The position numbers and the translations under genes were made by a program. 13,909 nucleotides of DNA from JALZAH01 sp051000755 (GTDB taxonomy: Bacteria; Actinomycetota; Acidimicrobiia; Acidimicrobiales; Palsa-688). Positions 6,448 to 12,789 of the stretch are shown piece after piece; within the stretch, counting starts at the first letter, position 1, and the number at the start of each line of letters is the position of its first letter. A model generated the notes under the pieces. That model was given only the letters and a program-made list of their open reading frames with translations. It made no database searches and was not told the origin of the DNA. The stretch spans positions 1 through 13,909 of the forward strand of contig JBPCNZ010000132.1 of the NCBI GenBank assembly GCA_051000755.1. Reading direction: 5' to 3'.

Positions 6448-6873
6448 TCAGCTGCTCACGTAGCGCTCGCCATGGGGCTTGTCAGTGGCGTAGGAGTGGA
6501 GGGTGTAGCGGACCTGGCGGTCGGCGGTCTCCTGGCGGTCCAAGCGGAATCCGGGCTCCTCCGCCGGGCGGTTGACGATGAACGACAGCGCCGTCGTCTG
6601 GCGGTGCAGCCTGGCGTCATAAGCCGTCACCCGGATGTAGTGGTTGGGATAGGCCTCCCGGCACCGCGTCACCTCGGTCATGGGCCCGGCCGAGTCCGGA
6701 ACCTCGAACATGGGCAACTCCCACATGTCCCAGTACACGTTCCTTGGGTGGGGGTCGTCGGTCATCTCGATGGCGATGGCCCAGCCGTTGTCGATGGAGT
6801 ACTGGATCTGGGCCTTGATCTCGTCGTCGGTGAAGTCGGGCAGGTGGGAAAAGGTCCCTTGGTTCAGGCGCAT
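6448..6873 (-). CDS. cbbS: RuBisCO small subunit, red type
   Basis: A 141-residue small subunit that caps the L8 core of the L8S8 hexadecamer. The N-terminus MRLNQGTFSHLPDFTDDEI is typical of red-type subunits. WAIAIEMTDDPHPRNVYWDMWELPMF (31-56 region) and the Cys-Arg-Glu-Ala-Tyr-Pro stretch near 71-76 are family landmarks. The C-terminal extension after residue 105, containing GFRLDRQE and HSYATDKPHGERY, corresponds to the beta-hairpin found in red-type but not green-type small subunits. That agrees with the presence of CbbX. The ATG at 6873 is chosen over longer frame openings because GAGGAG sits about 8 nt upstream and the family starts here. It follows cbbL by 26 nt and precedes cbbX by 2 nt. 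Confidence 0.96.
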   Translation of the reverse strand: MRLNQGTFSHLPDFTDDEIKAQIQYSIDNGWAIAIEMTDDPHPRNVYWDMWELPMFEVPDSAGPMTEVTRCREAYPNHYIRVTAYDARLHRQTTALSFIVNRPAEEPGFRLDRQETADRQVRYTLHSYATDKPHGERYVSS

Positions 6874-6899
6874 TGCTTGGCTCCTCGGTGGGGTGGGAA

Positions 6900-8375
6900 T
6901 CAGGTGCTGGGGGTGGCGACGACGTCGGGCATGTCCGTCGACTCGTAGTTGAAGGAGATCTCGCCCCACGTGTCGAGGGCGGTCTGCAGGGCGGGGCACT
7001 TCTTGGCTGCCGCCTTGAGGATGTCAGGGCCTTCGCTCACGTAGTCCCTGCCCTCGTTGCGGGCCTTGATCATGGCCTCGGCGGCGACCCGGTTGGCCGA
7101 CGCTCCGGCGGCGATGCCCATCGGGTGGCCGATGGTGCCACCTCCGAACTGCAAGACCACGTCCTCGCCGAGATAGTCGAGGAGCTGGTGCATCTGCCCG
7201 GCGTGGATCCCGCCGGATGCGACCGGCATGGTCCCGGGCATGGACGCCCAGTCCTGATCGAAGTAGATGCCATGGCCAGGGTTGGCCTCGACATGGTTGA
7301 GGCGCAGCGTGTCGTAGTAGCCCCGGATGATGTTGGGGTCACCCTCCAGCTTGCCGACGACGGTCCCGGAGTGGATGTGGTCCACCCCGAGCAGCCGGCA
7401 CCACTTGGCCAGGACCCGGAAGTTGACACCGTGGTTCTTCTGGCGGGCGTAGGTGGCGTAGCCGGCCCGGTGGAGGTGGAGGATCATCCCGTTGGCGCGG
7501 GCCCAGTTGGACATCGAGCTCATGGCGGTGAAGCCGATGGTCAGGTCCATCATGATGATGATGCTGCCGACCTCCTTGGCGAACTCGGCTCGCTCGTACA
7601 TCTGCTCCATGGTCCCGGCCGTCACGTTGAGGTAGTGGCCCTTGACCTCGCCGGTCTCGGCTTGAGCTCGCTGCACCCCTTCCATGGAGAACAGGTAGCG
7701 GTCACGCCAGCGCATGAAGGGCTGGCTGTTGATGTTCTCGTCGTCCTTGGTGAAGTCCAGCCCGCCCCGCAGGGCTTCGTAGACGACCCGCCCGTAGTTG
7801 CGGGCGTACAGCCTCAGCTTGGGCTTGGTGGTCGCCCCGAGGAGCGGCCGGCCGTACTTGTTGAGGTATTCGCGCTCCATGACGATCCCGTGGGGAGGTC
7901 CGGGGAAGGTCTTCACGTAGTGGGTGGGGATGCGCATGTCCTCGAGGCGCAGCGCCTTGAGGGCCTTGAAGCCGAACACATTGCCGATGATCGACGATGT
8001 CAGGTTGGCAATCGAGCCTTCCTCGAACAGGTCCATGTCGTAGGCGATCCAGGCGATGTACTGGTTGTCGGATCCGGGGACCTCGTCCACCCGGTAGCAC
8101 TTGGCCTGATAGTGCTCGTGCGCCGTCAGGCGGTCGGTCCACACCACCGTCCACGTCGCCGTCGACGACTCGCCTGCCACGGCCGCCCCCGCCTCTTTGG
8201 GATCGACACCGGGCTGGGGGGTGATCCGGAAGGCACAAAGGATGTCGGAGTCCTTGGGCTGGTAGTCGGGTTCCCAGTAGCCCATCTCGGCGTAGGGGAT
8301 GACGCCTGCGGCCCAGCGGTCGCTCTTCGCCGCCTTGCCGTTCCCTGATTCAGCTTTGCCGTTTCCTTCAGCCAT
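6900..8375 (-). CDS. cbbL: RuBisCO large subunit, red-type form I
   Basis: A 491-residue large subunit catalysing carboxylation and oxygenation of ribulose 1,5-bisphosphate. By alignment to the spinach enzyme all key residues are present: E69 (E60), N132 (N123), K184 and K186 (K175, K177), the carbamylated K210 with D212 and E213 (K201/D203/E204), H302/R303 (H294/R295), H335 (H327), loop-6 K342 (K334) and S387 (S379). The C-terminus ISFNYESTDMPDVVATPST is the red-type tail that CbbX acts on. ATG 8375 is preceded by GAGGAGA about 8 nt upstream. An upstream in-frame extension adds 14 residues without a ribosome site. The first 18 residues are Gly/Lys/Ser-rich. Odd point: after K186 the usual Leu-Gly-Leu-Ser reads Leu-Arg-Leu-Tyr. 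It is the first gene of cbbLSX and divergent from cbbR. Confidence 0.97.
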   Translation of the reverse strand: MAEGNGKAESGNGKAAKSDRWAAGVIPYAEMGYWEPDYQPKDSDILCAFRITPQPGVDPKEAGAAVAGESSTATWTVVWTDRLTAHEHYQAKCYRVDEVPGSDNQYIAWIAYDMDLFEEGSIANLTSSIIGNVFGFKALKALRLEDMRIPTHYVKTFPGPPHGIVMEREYLNKYGRPLLGATTKPKLRLYARNYGRVVYEALRGGLDFTKDDENINSQPFMRWRDRYLFSMEGVQRAQAETGEVKGHYLNVTAGTMEQMYERAEFAKEVGSIIIMMDLTIGFTAMSSMSNWARANGMILHLHRAGYATYARQKNHGVNFRVLAKWCRLLGVDHIHSGTVVGKLEGDPNIIRGYYDTLRLNHVEANPGHGIYFDQDWASMPGTMPVASGGIHAGQMHQLLDYLGEDVVLQFGGGTIGHPMGIAAGASANRVAAEAMIKARNEGRDYVSEGPDILKAAAKKCPALQTALDTWGEISFNYESTDMPDVVATPST

Positions 8376-8480
8376 GGTTCTCGTCTCCTCAACCTCTTGA
8401 GTCCTACTTACGAGCATGATGGCTCTATCATCACCTGTCTACCCTTTCTTGACCGCTCTCTCATCACTGATCGCTTATCT
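8376..8480. promoter_or_regulatory. cbbL-cbbR intergenic control region with two candidate CbbR sites
   Basis: Site 1 is TGA-N8-TCA at 8417-8430, embedded in the perfect palindrome ATGAT-N6-ATCAT (8416-8431). Site 2 is TGA-N8-TCA at 8450-8463. The two agree at 15 of 19 positions (8416-8434 against 8449-8467), including the shared blocks GCTCT and TCATCAC. Their offset is 33 bp, about three helical turns, so they lie on roughly the same DNA face. Known CbbR sites follow a TNA-N7/8-TNA pattern, which both match. The region is AT-richer than its surroundings. A reverse-strand TAGACA (-35-like) and a forward TTGACC exist, but no good -10 pairs with either. Binding by the adjacent CbbR is inferred. 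Confidence 0.6.
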
Positions 8481-9401
8481 ATGACACCCAGCCAGCTCCA
8501 CACCTTCGTGGCCATCGCCGATTCCGGATCGGTCCGGGAGGCGGCCGAGCGCCTCGTGGTGAGCCAGTCCGCGGTGTCGTCGGTCCTCGCCGCCCTGCAG
8601 GACGAGCTCGGTGTCCGCCTGGTGGAGCGCAACGGCCGGGGCCTGCGCCTGACCGAGGCCGGCCAGGTGTTCGCCGGCTACGGGCGCCGAATCCTGGGGC
8701 TGTGGGATGAGGCCCGGGTCGCCACCGTGGCCAAGGCCGACCCGGAGCACGGCCGTCTCCGCCTGGCTGCCGTCACCACCGCCGGCGAGCACGTGGTCCC
8801 TCCCCTCCTCGCCGCCTTCCGCCGGGCCCACCCCTCCGTGGAGGTCACCCTCGAGGTGGGAAACCGGAGCCGGGTCTGGGAGTTGCTGACCCATGGGGGG
8901 GCCGATCTGGGTGTCGGAGGGCGGCCTCCCCACGGAGGCCAGCTGGCCAGCCTGGCCGCCACCGAGAACGAGCTGGTGGTGATCAGTGCCCCCACCGACG
9001 GCGCCACATCCGCCCCTCGGGCCGTCACCGTGGCCCAGCTCGCCCACCAGACCTGGCTGGTGCGCGAACCGGGTTCGGGGACCGCGTCCACGGCCAACGA
9101 GTTGCTCGCTGACCTGGGCATCAACCCTCCCCGTCTCACCCTGGGATCCAACGGGGCCATCCGCGAATCGGTCATGGTCGGCCTCGGCATCGCCCTCGTC
9201 TCGTGGGCCGCCGTCGCCCGTGAGATCGCCGAGGGGTCACTCGAGGAGTGGCGAGCCGGACCGCTGCCCCTCCGACGGCGCTGGCACCTCGTGGCCAAGG
9301 GCGAGGACGACCTTCCGGCCACCGCCGCGCTGTTCCGGGACCACGTCCTCAGCGACGCCGCTCCGACCTGGACACCGCACCGCTCCGGCGAGGCGCCGTG
9401 A
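8481..9401 (+). CDS. cbbR: LysR-type transcriptional regulator of carbon fixation (CbbR)
   Basis: A 306-residue LysR-family regulator. Its N-terminal winged helix-turn-helix (about 1-60; MTPSQLHTFVAIADSGSV, then the recognition-helix region SQSAVSSVLAALQDELG) is followed by an effector-binding domain (about 88-295; RLRLAAVTTAGEHVVPPLLAAF opens it). Divergence from cbbL and next-door CBB genes make the CbbR assignment strong, since CbbR genes typically sit like this and activate cbb promoters in response to metabolites such as RuBP, ATP or NADPH. Its own effector cannot be read. The ATG at 8481 matches the family start but has no Shine-Dalgarno. In-frame upstream codons to a TTG at 8397 have no homology. 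It probably also represses its own promoter. Confidence 0.9.
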   Translation: MTPSQLHTFVAIADSGSVREAAERLVVSQSAVSSVLAALQDELGVRLVERNGRGLRLTEAGQVFAGYGRRILGLWDEARVATVAKADPEHGRLRLAAVTTAGEHVVPPLLAAFRRAHPSVEVTLEVGNRSRVWELLTHGGADLGVGGRPPHGGQLASLAATENELVVISAPTDGATSAPRAVTVAQLAHQTWLVREPGSGTASTANELLADLGINPPRLTLGSNGAIRESVMVGLGIALVSWAAVAREIAEGSLEEWRAGPLPLRRRWHLVAKGEDDLPATAALFRDHVLSDAAPTWTPHRSGEAP

Positions 9402-9461
9402 GCGCATCGGGGGCGGTCCCTCAGGGGGTCCCCCGCTTCGGGGAGGAAGGGGCCCGGCTTG

Positions 9462-10415
9462 ATGTCTAAGGTCACCGCCATGGGCACCGAGGTGACGTCG
9501 CTGGCCCTCCCGCTGCTCAAGGCGTGCACCGATGCCGCCGCCCAGTGTGGGCCGTGGGTGGGCCGGGGGGACAAGAACGCCGCCGACGAGGCGGCCGTCG
9601 AGGCCATGCGCGCCGCCCTCGCCACGGTGCCGGGCCGCGGCGTCGTCGTCGTGGGCGAGGGGGAGAAGGACGAGGCCCCCATGCTCTTCGCCGGCGAGGA
9701 GATCGGCACCGGCCGCGGCCCGAGCTTCGATCTGGCCGTGGATCCTCTCGAGGGGACGAGCCTGTGTGCCCGAGGGGCCCCCGGTGCGGTGACGGTGCTG
9801 GCCGCCGCCCCCCGCGCGTCGCTGGCCGTGCCTCCCGGGTTCTACATGGACAAGCTCGTTGTCGGTGCCGGGGCCGCCGGTGCTCTCGACATCGATGCCC
9901 CCACCGAGGACAACCTGCGGGCCGTGGCATCGGCCCTCGGGGTGGAGGTCACCGAGTTGCGGGTCGCGGTGCTCGACAAGCCTCGCCACCGGTCCCTGAT
10001 CAAGCAGGTCCGCCAGGCCGGGGCCAAGGTGATCGAGGTGCCAGAAGGCGACGTCATGGCCGGTCTGGCCGCCCTCGTTCCCGGGTGGGGCGTCGATCTG
10101 GCCATCGGGATCGGGGGCGCCCCGGAGGGGGTGATCACCGCCTGCTCGGTCCGACTCCTGGGGGGCGGGATGCAGGCCCGGCTGGCCCCACAGAGCGACG
10201 AGGAGCGGGACGAGGCGCGACGCCACGGAGCGCTGGGCCGCCGTTACGACGTCGCCGATCTGTGCCCGGCCTCCGACGTGGTCTTCGCCGCCAGCGGCGT
10301 CACCGGCTCCGACACCCTCGACGGGGTCGGATTCACGGCGGACGGGGCCACCCAGGTGTCCAGCCTGCTGATCACCCCCGAAACCGGCGTGATGCGGGTG
10401 GTCAGCCCCGCCTGA
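9462..10415 (+). CDS. glpX: Class II fructose-1,6-bisphosphatase (GlpX; possibly also sedoheptulose bisphosphatase)
   Basis: A 317-residue GlpX-family phosphatase that removes the 1-phosphate of fructose 1,6-bisphosphate. Class II enzymes in cyanobacteria also hydrolyse sedoheptulose 1,7-bisphosphate. Visible motifs are VGRGDKNAAD (metal-site Asp), VVGEGEKDEAPML (metal-site Glu), FDLAVDPLEGTS (the DPxEGT metal/phosphate motif), FYMDKLVVG, VLDKPRH, GDVMAGLAAL and GIGGAPEGVITAC, in family order. ATG 9462 is preferred, with GGGAGGAAGG (9441-9450) about 11 nt upstream. TTG 9459 and ATG 9480 are alternatives. It sits 60 nt after cbbR and 30 nt before the MBL/rhodanese gene, probably one transcript. 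In the CBB context it supplies the regenerative bisphosphatase step. Dual SBPase activity is inference. Confidence 0.94.
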   Translation: MSKVTAMGTEVTSLALPLLKACTDAAAQCGPWVGRGDKNAADEAAVEAMRAALATVPGRGVVVVGEGEKDEAPMLFAGEEIGTGRGPSFDLAVDPLEGTSLCARGAPGAVTVLAAAPRASLAVPPGFYMDKLVVGAGAAGALDIDAPTEDNLRAVASALGVEVTELRVAVLDKPRHRSLIKQVRQAGAKVIEVPEGDVMAGLAALVPGWGVDLAIGIGGAPEGVITACSVRLLGGGMQARLAPQSDEERDEARRHGALGRRYDVADLCPASDVVFAASGVTGSDTLDGVGFTADGATQVSSLLITPETGVMRVVSPA

Positions 10416-10445
10416 GCGGTATCGTGCGATCAAGGGGGCCAGATC

Positions 10446-11846
10446 GTGATCCTTGAACAGCTCTATCTCGGGTGTCTCTCGCAGGCGTCCTACCTGATCG
10501 GCGACGAGGCGCCAGGCCGGGCCGTCGTGGTGGACCCTCGACGCGACATCGCCGAGTACCTGGACATGGCCCGGGCGCGGGACGTTCGCATCGAATTGAT
10601 CGTGCTGAGCCACGTCCACGCCGACTTCATCCCCGGTCACACCGAGTTGGCCGAGGCCACCGGGGCGACGATCGCCATGGGCGCAGCCTCGCCGGTCTCG
10701 TTCCCGATCCGCCGCCTCGCTGACGGCGAGCGGGTGGCTCTGGGCAACCCTGCCACGGGCGTCACCATCGAGGTGCTGTCCACACCCGGCCACACCCCCG
10801 AGTCGGTCACCCTCGCCGTCTACGAGCACGCCGGCGATGCGGCGCCGGTGGCGCTGCTCACCGGCGACACCCTCTTCCTCGGCGACGTCGGCCGCCCCGA
10901 CCTGCTCGGGGCGGCGGGCGGGACGGCCCAGGACATGGCCCGCGACCTCTACCGGTCCCTGCACACCAAGATCCTGACCTTTCCCGACTCCGTGCTGGTC
11001 TACCCCGGTCACGGCGCCGGCAGCGCCTGCGGCAAGGCCCTGTCGTCGGACACGGTGGCGACCCTGGGGGACCAACGCCACAGCAACTACGCCCTGGCCC
11101 CGATGAGCGAGGACGCGTTCGTCGCCGCTGTCACCGATGGTCTGGCCGAGCCCCCGGCGTACTTCCAAGATGATGTCGCCCTCAACCGGCAGGGCCATGC
11201 CTCGTTCGATCCCCACCGCCACGTTGCTGCCGTGGCCGCGGCCGACGCCGTGCGCCTGGCCGCCGAGGGCGCCCTCCTCCTCGATGGGCGCGACGCCGAG
11301 GCGTTCGCCGCCGGCCACCTGCGCGGCGCCGTCAACGTGGGCCTCTCCGGCCGCTTCGCCGAGTACGCCGCCGCCGTGCACGCTCCCGGCCAGCCGGTCG
11401 TCCTCTACGGTTCGGAACCCGAGGTCACCGAGGCCCTGGTCCGCCTGGCCCGGGTCGGCATCGAAACGGTGGTCGGGGCCGTGACCGATCCTCGGGCCCT
11501 GGTCGACGACCCCGGTCTGGTCGCCACCAGCACCCGTGTCGATGTGGTTGGGGCCTCGGGCAATATCCGGACCGTCGTCGGTCTCCAGGTCGTCGATGTG
11601 CGAGCGCCGGGTGAGTTGGCCGCCGGCACCCTCCCCGGTGCCGTCAACCTCCCCCTCCCCCGCTTGCGGACGATGTTGTCATCGCTCGACCCCCGGCGCC
11701 CCGTCCTCGTGACCTGTGCCGGGGGCTACCGGTCCATCGCCGCCGCCAGCATGCTCCAGGCCATGGGCTTCTCCGACGTCTGTGATCTCCTGGGGGGCTG
11801 GGAGGCGTGGCAGCAGGAGCACGGCCCGGTGTCCTCCACCGGTTGA
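10446..11846 (+). CDS. Metallo-beta-lactamase / tandem rhodanese fusion (persulfide-dioxygenase-like)
   Basis: A 466-residue protein. Residues 1 to about 250 form a metallo-beta-lactamase domain: SHVHADFIPGH (55-65; H56, H58, D60), TPGHT (H116), LTGDTLFLGDVGRPDL (D141) and VYPGHG (H189) are the metal-ligand motifs, followed by the family CGKALSSDT stretch. Two rhodanese domains follow (about 265-345 and 375-460). The second has the active loop CAGGYRS with C424. The first has no cysteine at the matching place and looks inactive. Relatives are ETHE1-like persulfide dioxygenases fused to sulfurtransferases, which oxidise glutathione or low-molecular-weight persulfides to sulfite. Here mycothiol or another thiol would be the carrier (inference). 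The GTG at 10446 is chosen from the MILEQLYLGCLSQASYL family start, with AAGGGGG upstream. It is downstream of glpX by 30 nt. Confidence 0.88.
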   Translation: MILEQLYLGCLSQASYLIGDEAPGRAVVVDPRRDIAEYLDMARARDVRIELIVLSHVHADFIPGHTELAEATGATIAMGAASPVSFPIRRLADGERVALGNPATGVTIEVLSTPGHTPESVTLAVYEHAGDAAPVALLTGDTLFLGDVGRPDLLGAAGGTAQDMARDLYRSLHTKILTFPDSVLVYPGHGAGSACGKALSSDTVATLGDQRHSNYALAPMSEDAFVAAVTDGLAEPPAYFQDDVALNRQGHASFDPHRHVAAVAAADAVRLAAEGALLLDGRDAEAFAAGHLRGAVNVGLSGRFAEYAAAVHAPGQPVVLYGSEPEVTEALVRLARVGIETVVGAVTDPRALVDDPGLVATSTRVDVVGASGNIRTVVGLQVVDVRAPGELAAGTLPGAVNLPLPRLRTMLSSLDPRRPVLVTCAGGYRSIAAASMLQAMGFSDVCDLLGGWEAWQQEHGPVSSTG

Positions 11847-11869
11847 CCGCCGATGCGGCCATCGCCACC

Positions 11870-12592
11870 TCAGAGCCAAGGAGGCAGGTGTGGGAGCGGC
11901 CCCCCGGCCGCGACGAGCGTCGAGCCGTAGGACCGACCGAGGAGCCAGGCCACAAGGGCGGCTCCGGGACCGGCTACGACGACGGGGGGTTCCGACGCCG
12001 GGCCGAGCCTCCAGGTAGCGACCCGGTCGCTGGGGTCCAGCACCGCGGACGGGCAGGCGTCACCGGCGCCGAGAGTCTCCAGGACATCGTCGGCCAGGGC
12101 GTCGATCAAATCGGTCGGAAGGTCGGTCCAGGTCACCCCGACGTTCAGATCCACGGCGTGCACCCAGACCTCGCGCACGCGCATCCAGGGGATCTCCGAG
12201 GCGGGGATGGCCCGCCCTTGGGCGCTGCGCACCTGCGCCTCCCACCCCCCGCCGTCGAGACGGCTGAAGGCGTCGTCGAGCCCGTCGGCGGTGATCCTGG
12301 CGTCACTGCGCAACTCGGCCGCGGATCGGGCGGCTGACGCGTCGATGTCCGCGTCCCGCTGGTCGGGGCCGGCGTACATGGGGTTCTCGACACCGGTCCG
12401 GGCCCAGGTGGCCAGGCGGGCCAGGGCTTCGGCGTTTCGGGCCAGATGCCCGACGAGATGGGCGCGGGTCCATCCCGCCAGCAGCGTCGGTGCCCGGACC
12501 TCCGCGTCGCCTAGACCGTCCACCGCGGCGAGGATCACGGCCGTGCCGTCGCCCACCCACGGCCGCGTCGTGGCCACGTCGTGGCGGTTCAC
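11870..12592 (-). CDS. Mycothiol-dependent maleylpyruvate isomerase
   Basis: A 240-residue DinB-like four-helix enzyme, matching the length of the Corynebacterium glutamicum isomerase (about 241). It isomerises maleylpyruvate to fumarylpyruvate with mycothiol as cofactor, in the gentisate pathway. LLAGWTRAHLVGHLARNAEAL (37-57 region) holds metal ligand H49, and SAQGRAIPASE plus WMRVREVWVHAVDL (136-149) hold E141 and H145. The spacing 49/141/145 equals the 52/144/148 triad I recall for the C. glutamicum enzyme. The WARTGVENPMY stretch and the PPWL end also resemble it, so this looks closer to a true isomerase than to the broad superfamily. The GTG at 12592 overlaps by 4 nt (GTGA) the stop of the upstream ligase remnant, which may explain why no strong ribosome site is seen. 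It converges with the MBL/rhodanese gene 23 bp away. Confidence 0.85.
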   Translation of the reverse strand: MNRHDVATTRPWVGDGTAVILAAVDGLGDAEVRAPTLLAGWTRAHLVGHLARNAEALARLATWARTGVENPMYAGPDQRDADIDASAARSAAELRSDARITADGLDDAFSRLDGGGWEAQVRSAQGRAIPASEIPWMRVREVWVHAVDLNVGVTWTDLPTDLIDALADDVLETLGAGDACPSAVLDPSDRVATWRLGPASEPPVVVAGPGAALVAWLLGRSYGSTLVAAGGPLPHLPPWL

Positions 12593-12782
12593 GGTGCCGA
12601 CCCCGCCGCAGACCGGGCCGCCCCAGCGGCTCGCAGCGCCTTCTTGTCCACCTTGCCCACTTTCGTCGTCGGCAGCTCGTCGATGACGACGAGCAGTCGG
12701 GCAGCTTGAAACGGGCCACGCCGATCTGCTTCATGGCCACGCGGATCTCCTCCAGGATAACGGCCCGACGGGCCGGCAACAC
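12589..12782 (-). pseudogene. Remnant C-terminus of an aryl-AMP (2,3-dihydroxybenzoate-AMP-like) ligase, frameshifted
   Basis: On the reverse strand, starting near 12782, the frame reads VILEEIRVAMKQIGVARFKLPD (12761 downward). This is the C-terminal subdomain of adenylating enzymes of the DhbE/EntE type. At about 12696-12698 one base is missing. Reading continues in the next frame as LLVVIDELPTTKVGKVDKKALRA, containing the conserved lysine motif before the end, and stops at TGA 12591-12589. Only about 60 of the roughly 540 residues of such a ligase remain, because the intact DUF3089 gene ends directly upstream at 12790. So most of the gene was deleted and the remainder frameshifted. The final GTGA overlap with the isomerase suggests the ligase and isomerase were once co-translated in one aromatic-acid operon. 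Confidence 0.8.
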
Positions 12783-12789
12783 CCGACTC

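Noticed and set aside
6873..8348. A 491-codon forward open frame antisense to cbbL
   Set aside because: It mirrors the third-position GC bias of cbbL. The product is Val/Gly/His-rich with no recognisable domain, and the opposite strand is unambiguous RuBisCO.
9402..9461. G/C-run palindromes (CCCCG-CTT-CGGGG at 9431-9443) between cbbR and glpX, as a terminator
   Set aside because: The stem is short, there is no T-run, and it overlaps the glpX ribosome site. It is more likely compositional.
9237..11381. A 714-codon open frame on the reverse strand across glpX and the MBL/rhodanese gene
   Set aside because: It is a codon-position shadow of two well-recognised forward genes in GC-rich DNA. Its translation is Gly/His/Arg/Asp-rich with no family motif.
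11847..11869. CGATG-CGGC-CATCG hairpin (11851-11864) between the convergent MBL/rhodanese and isomerase genes
   Set aside because: A 5-bp stem without a T-run is too weak to call as a terminator.
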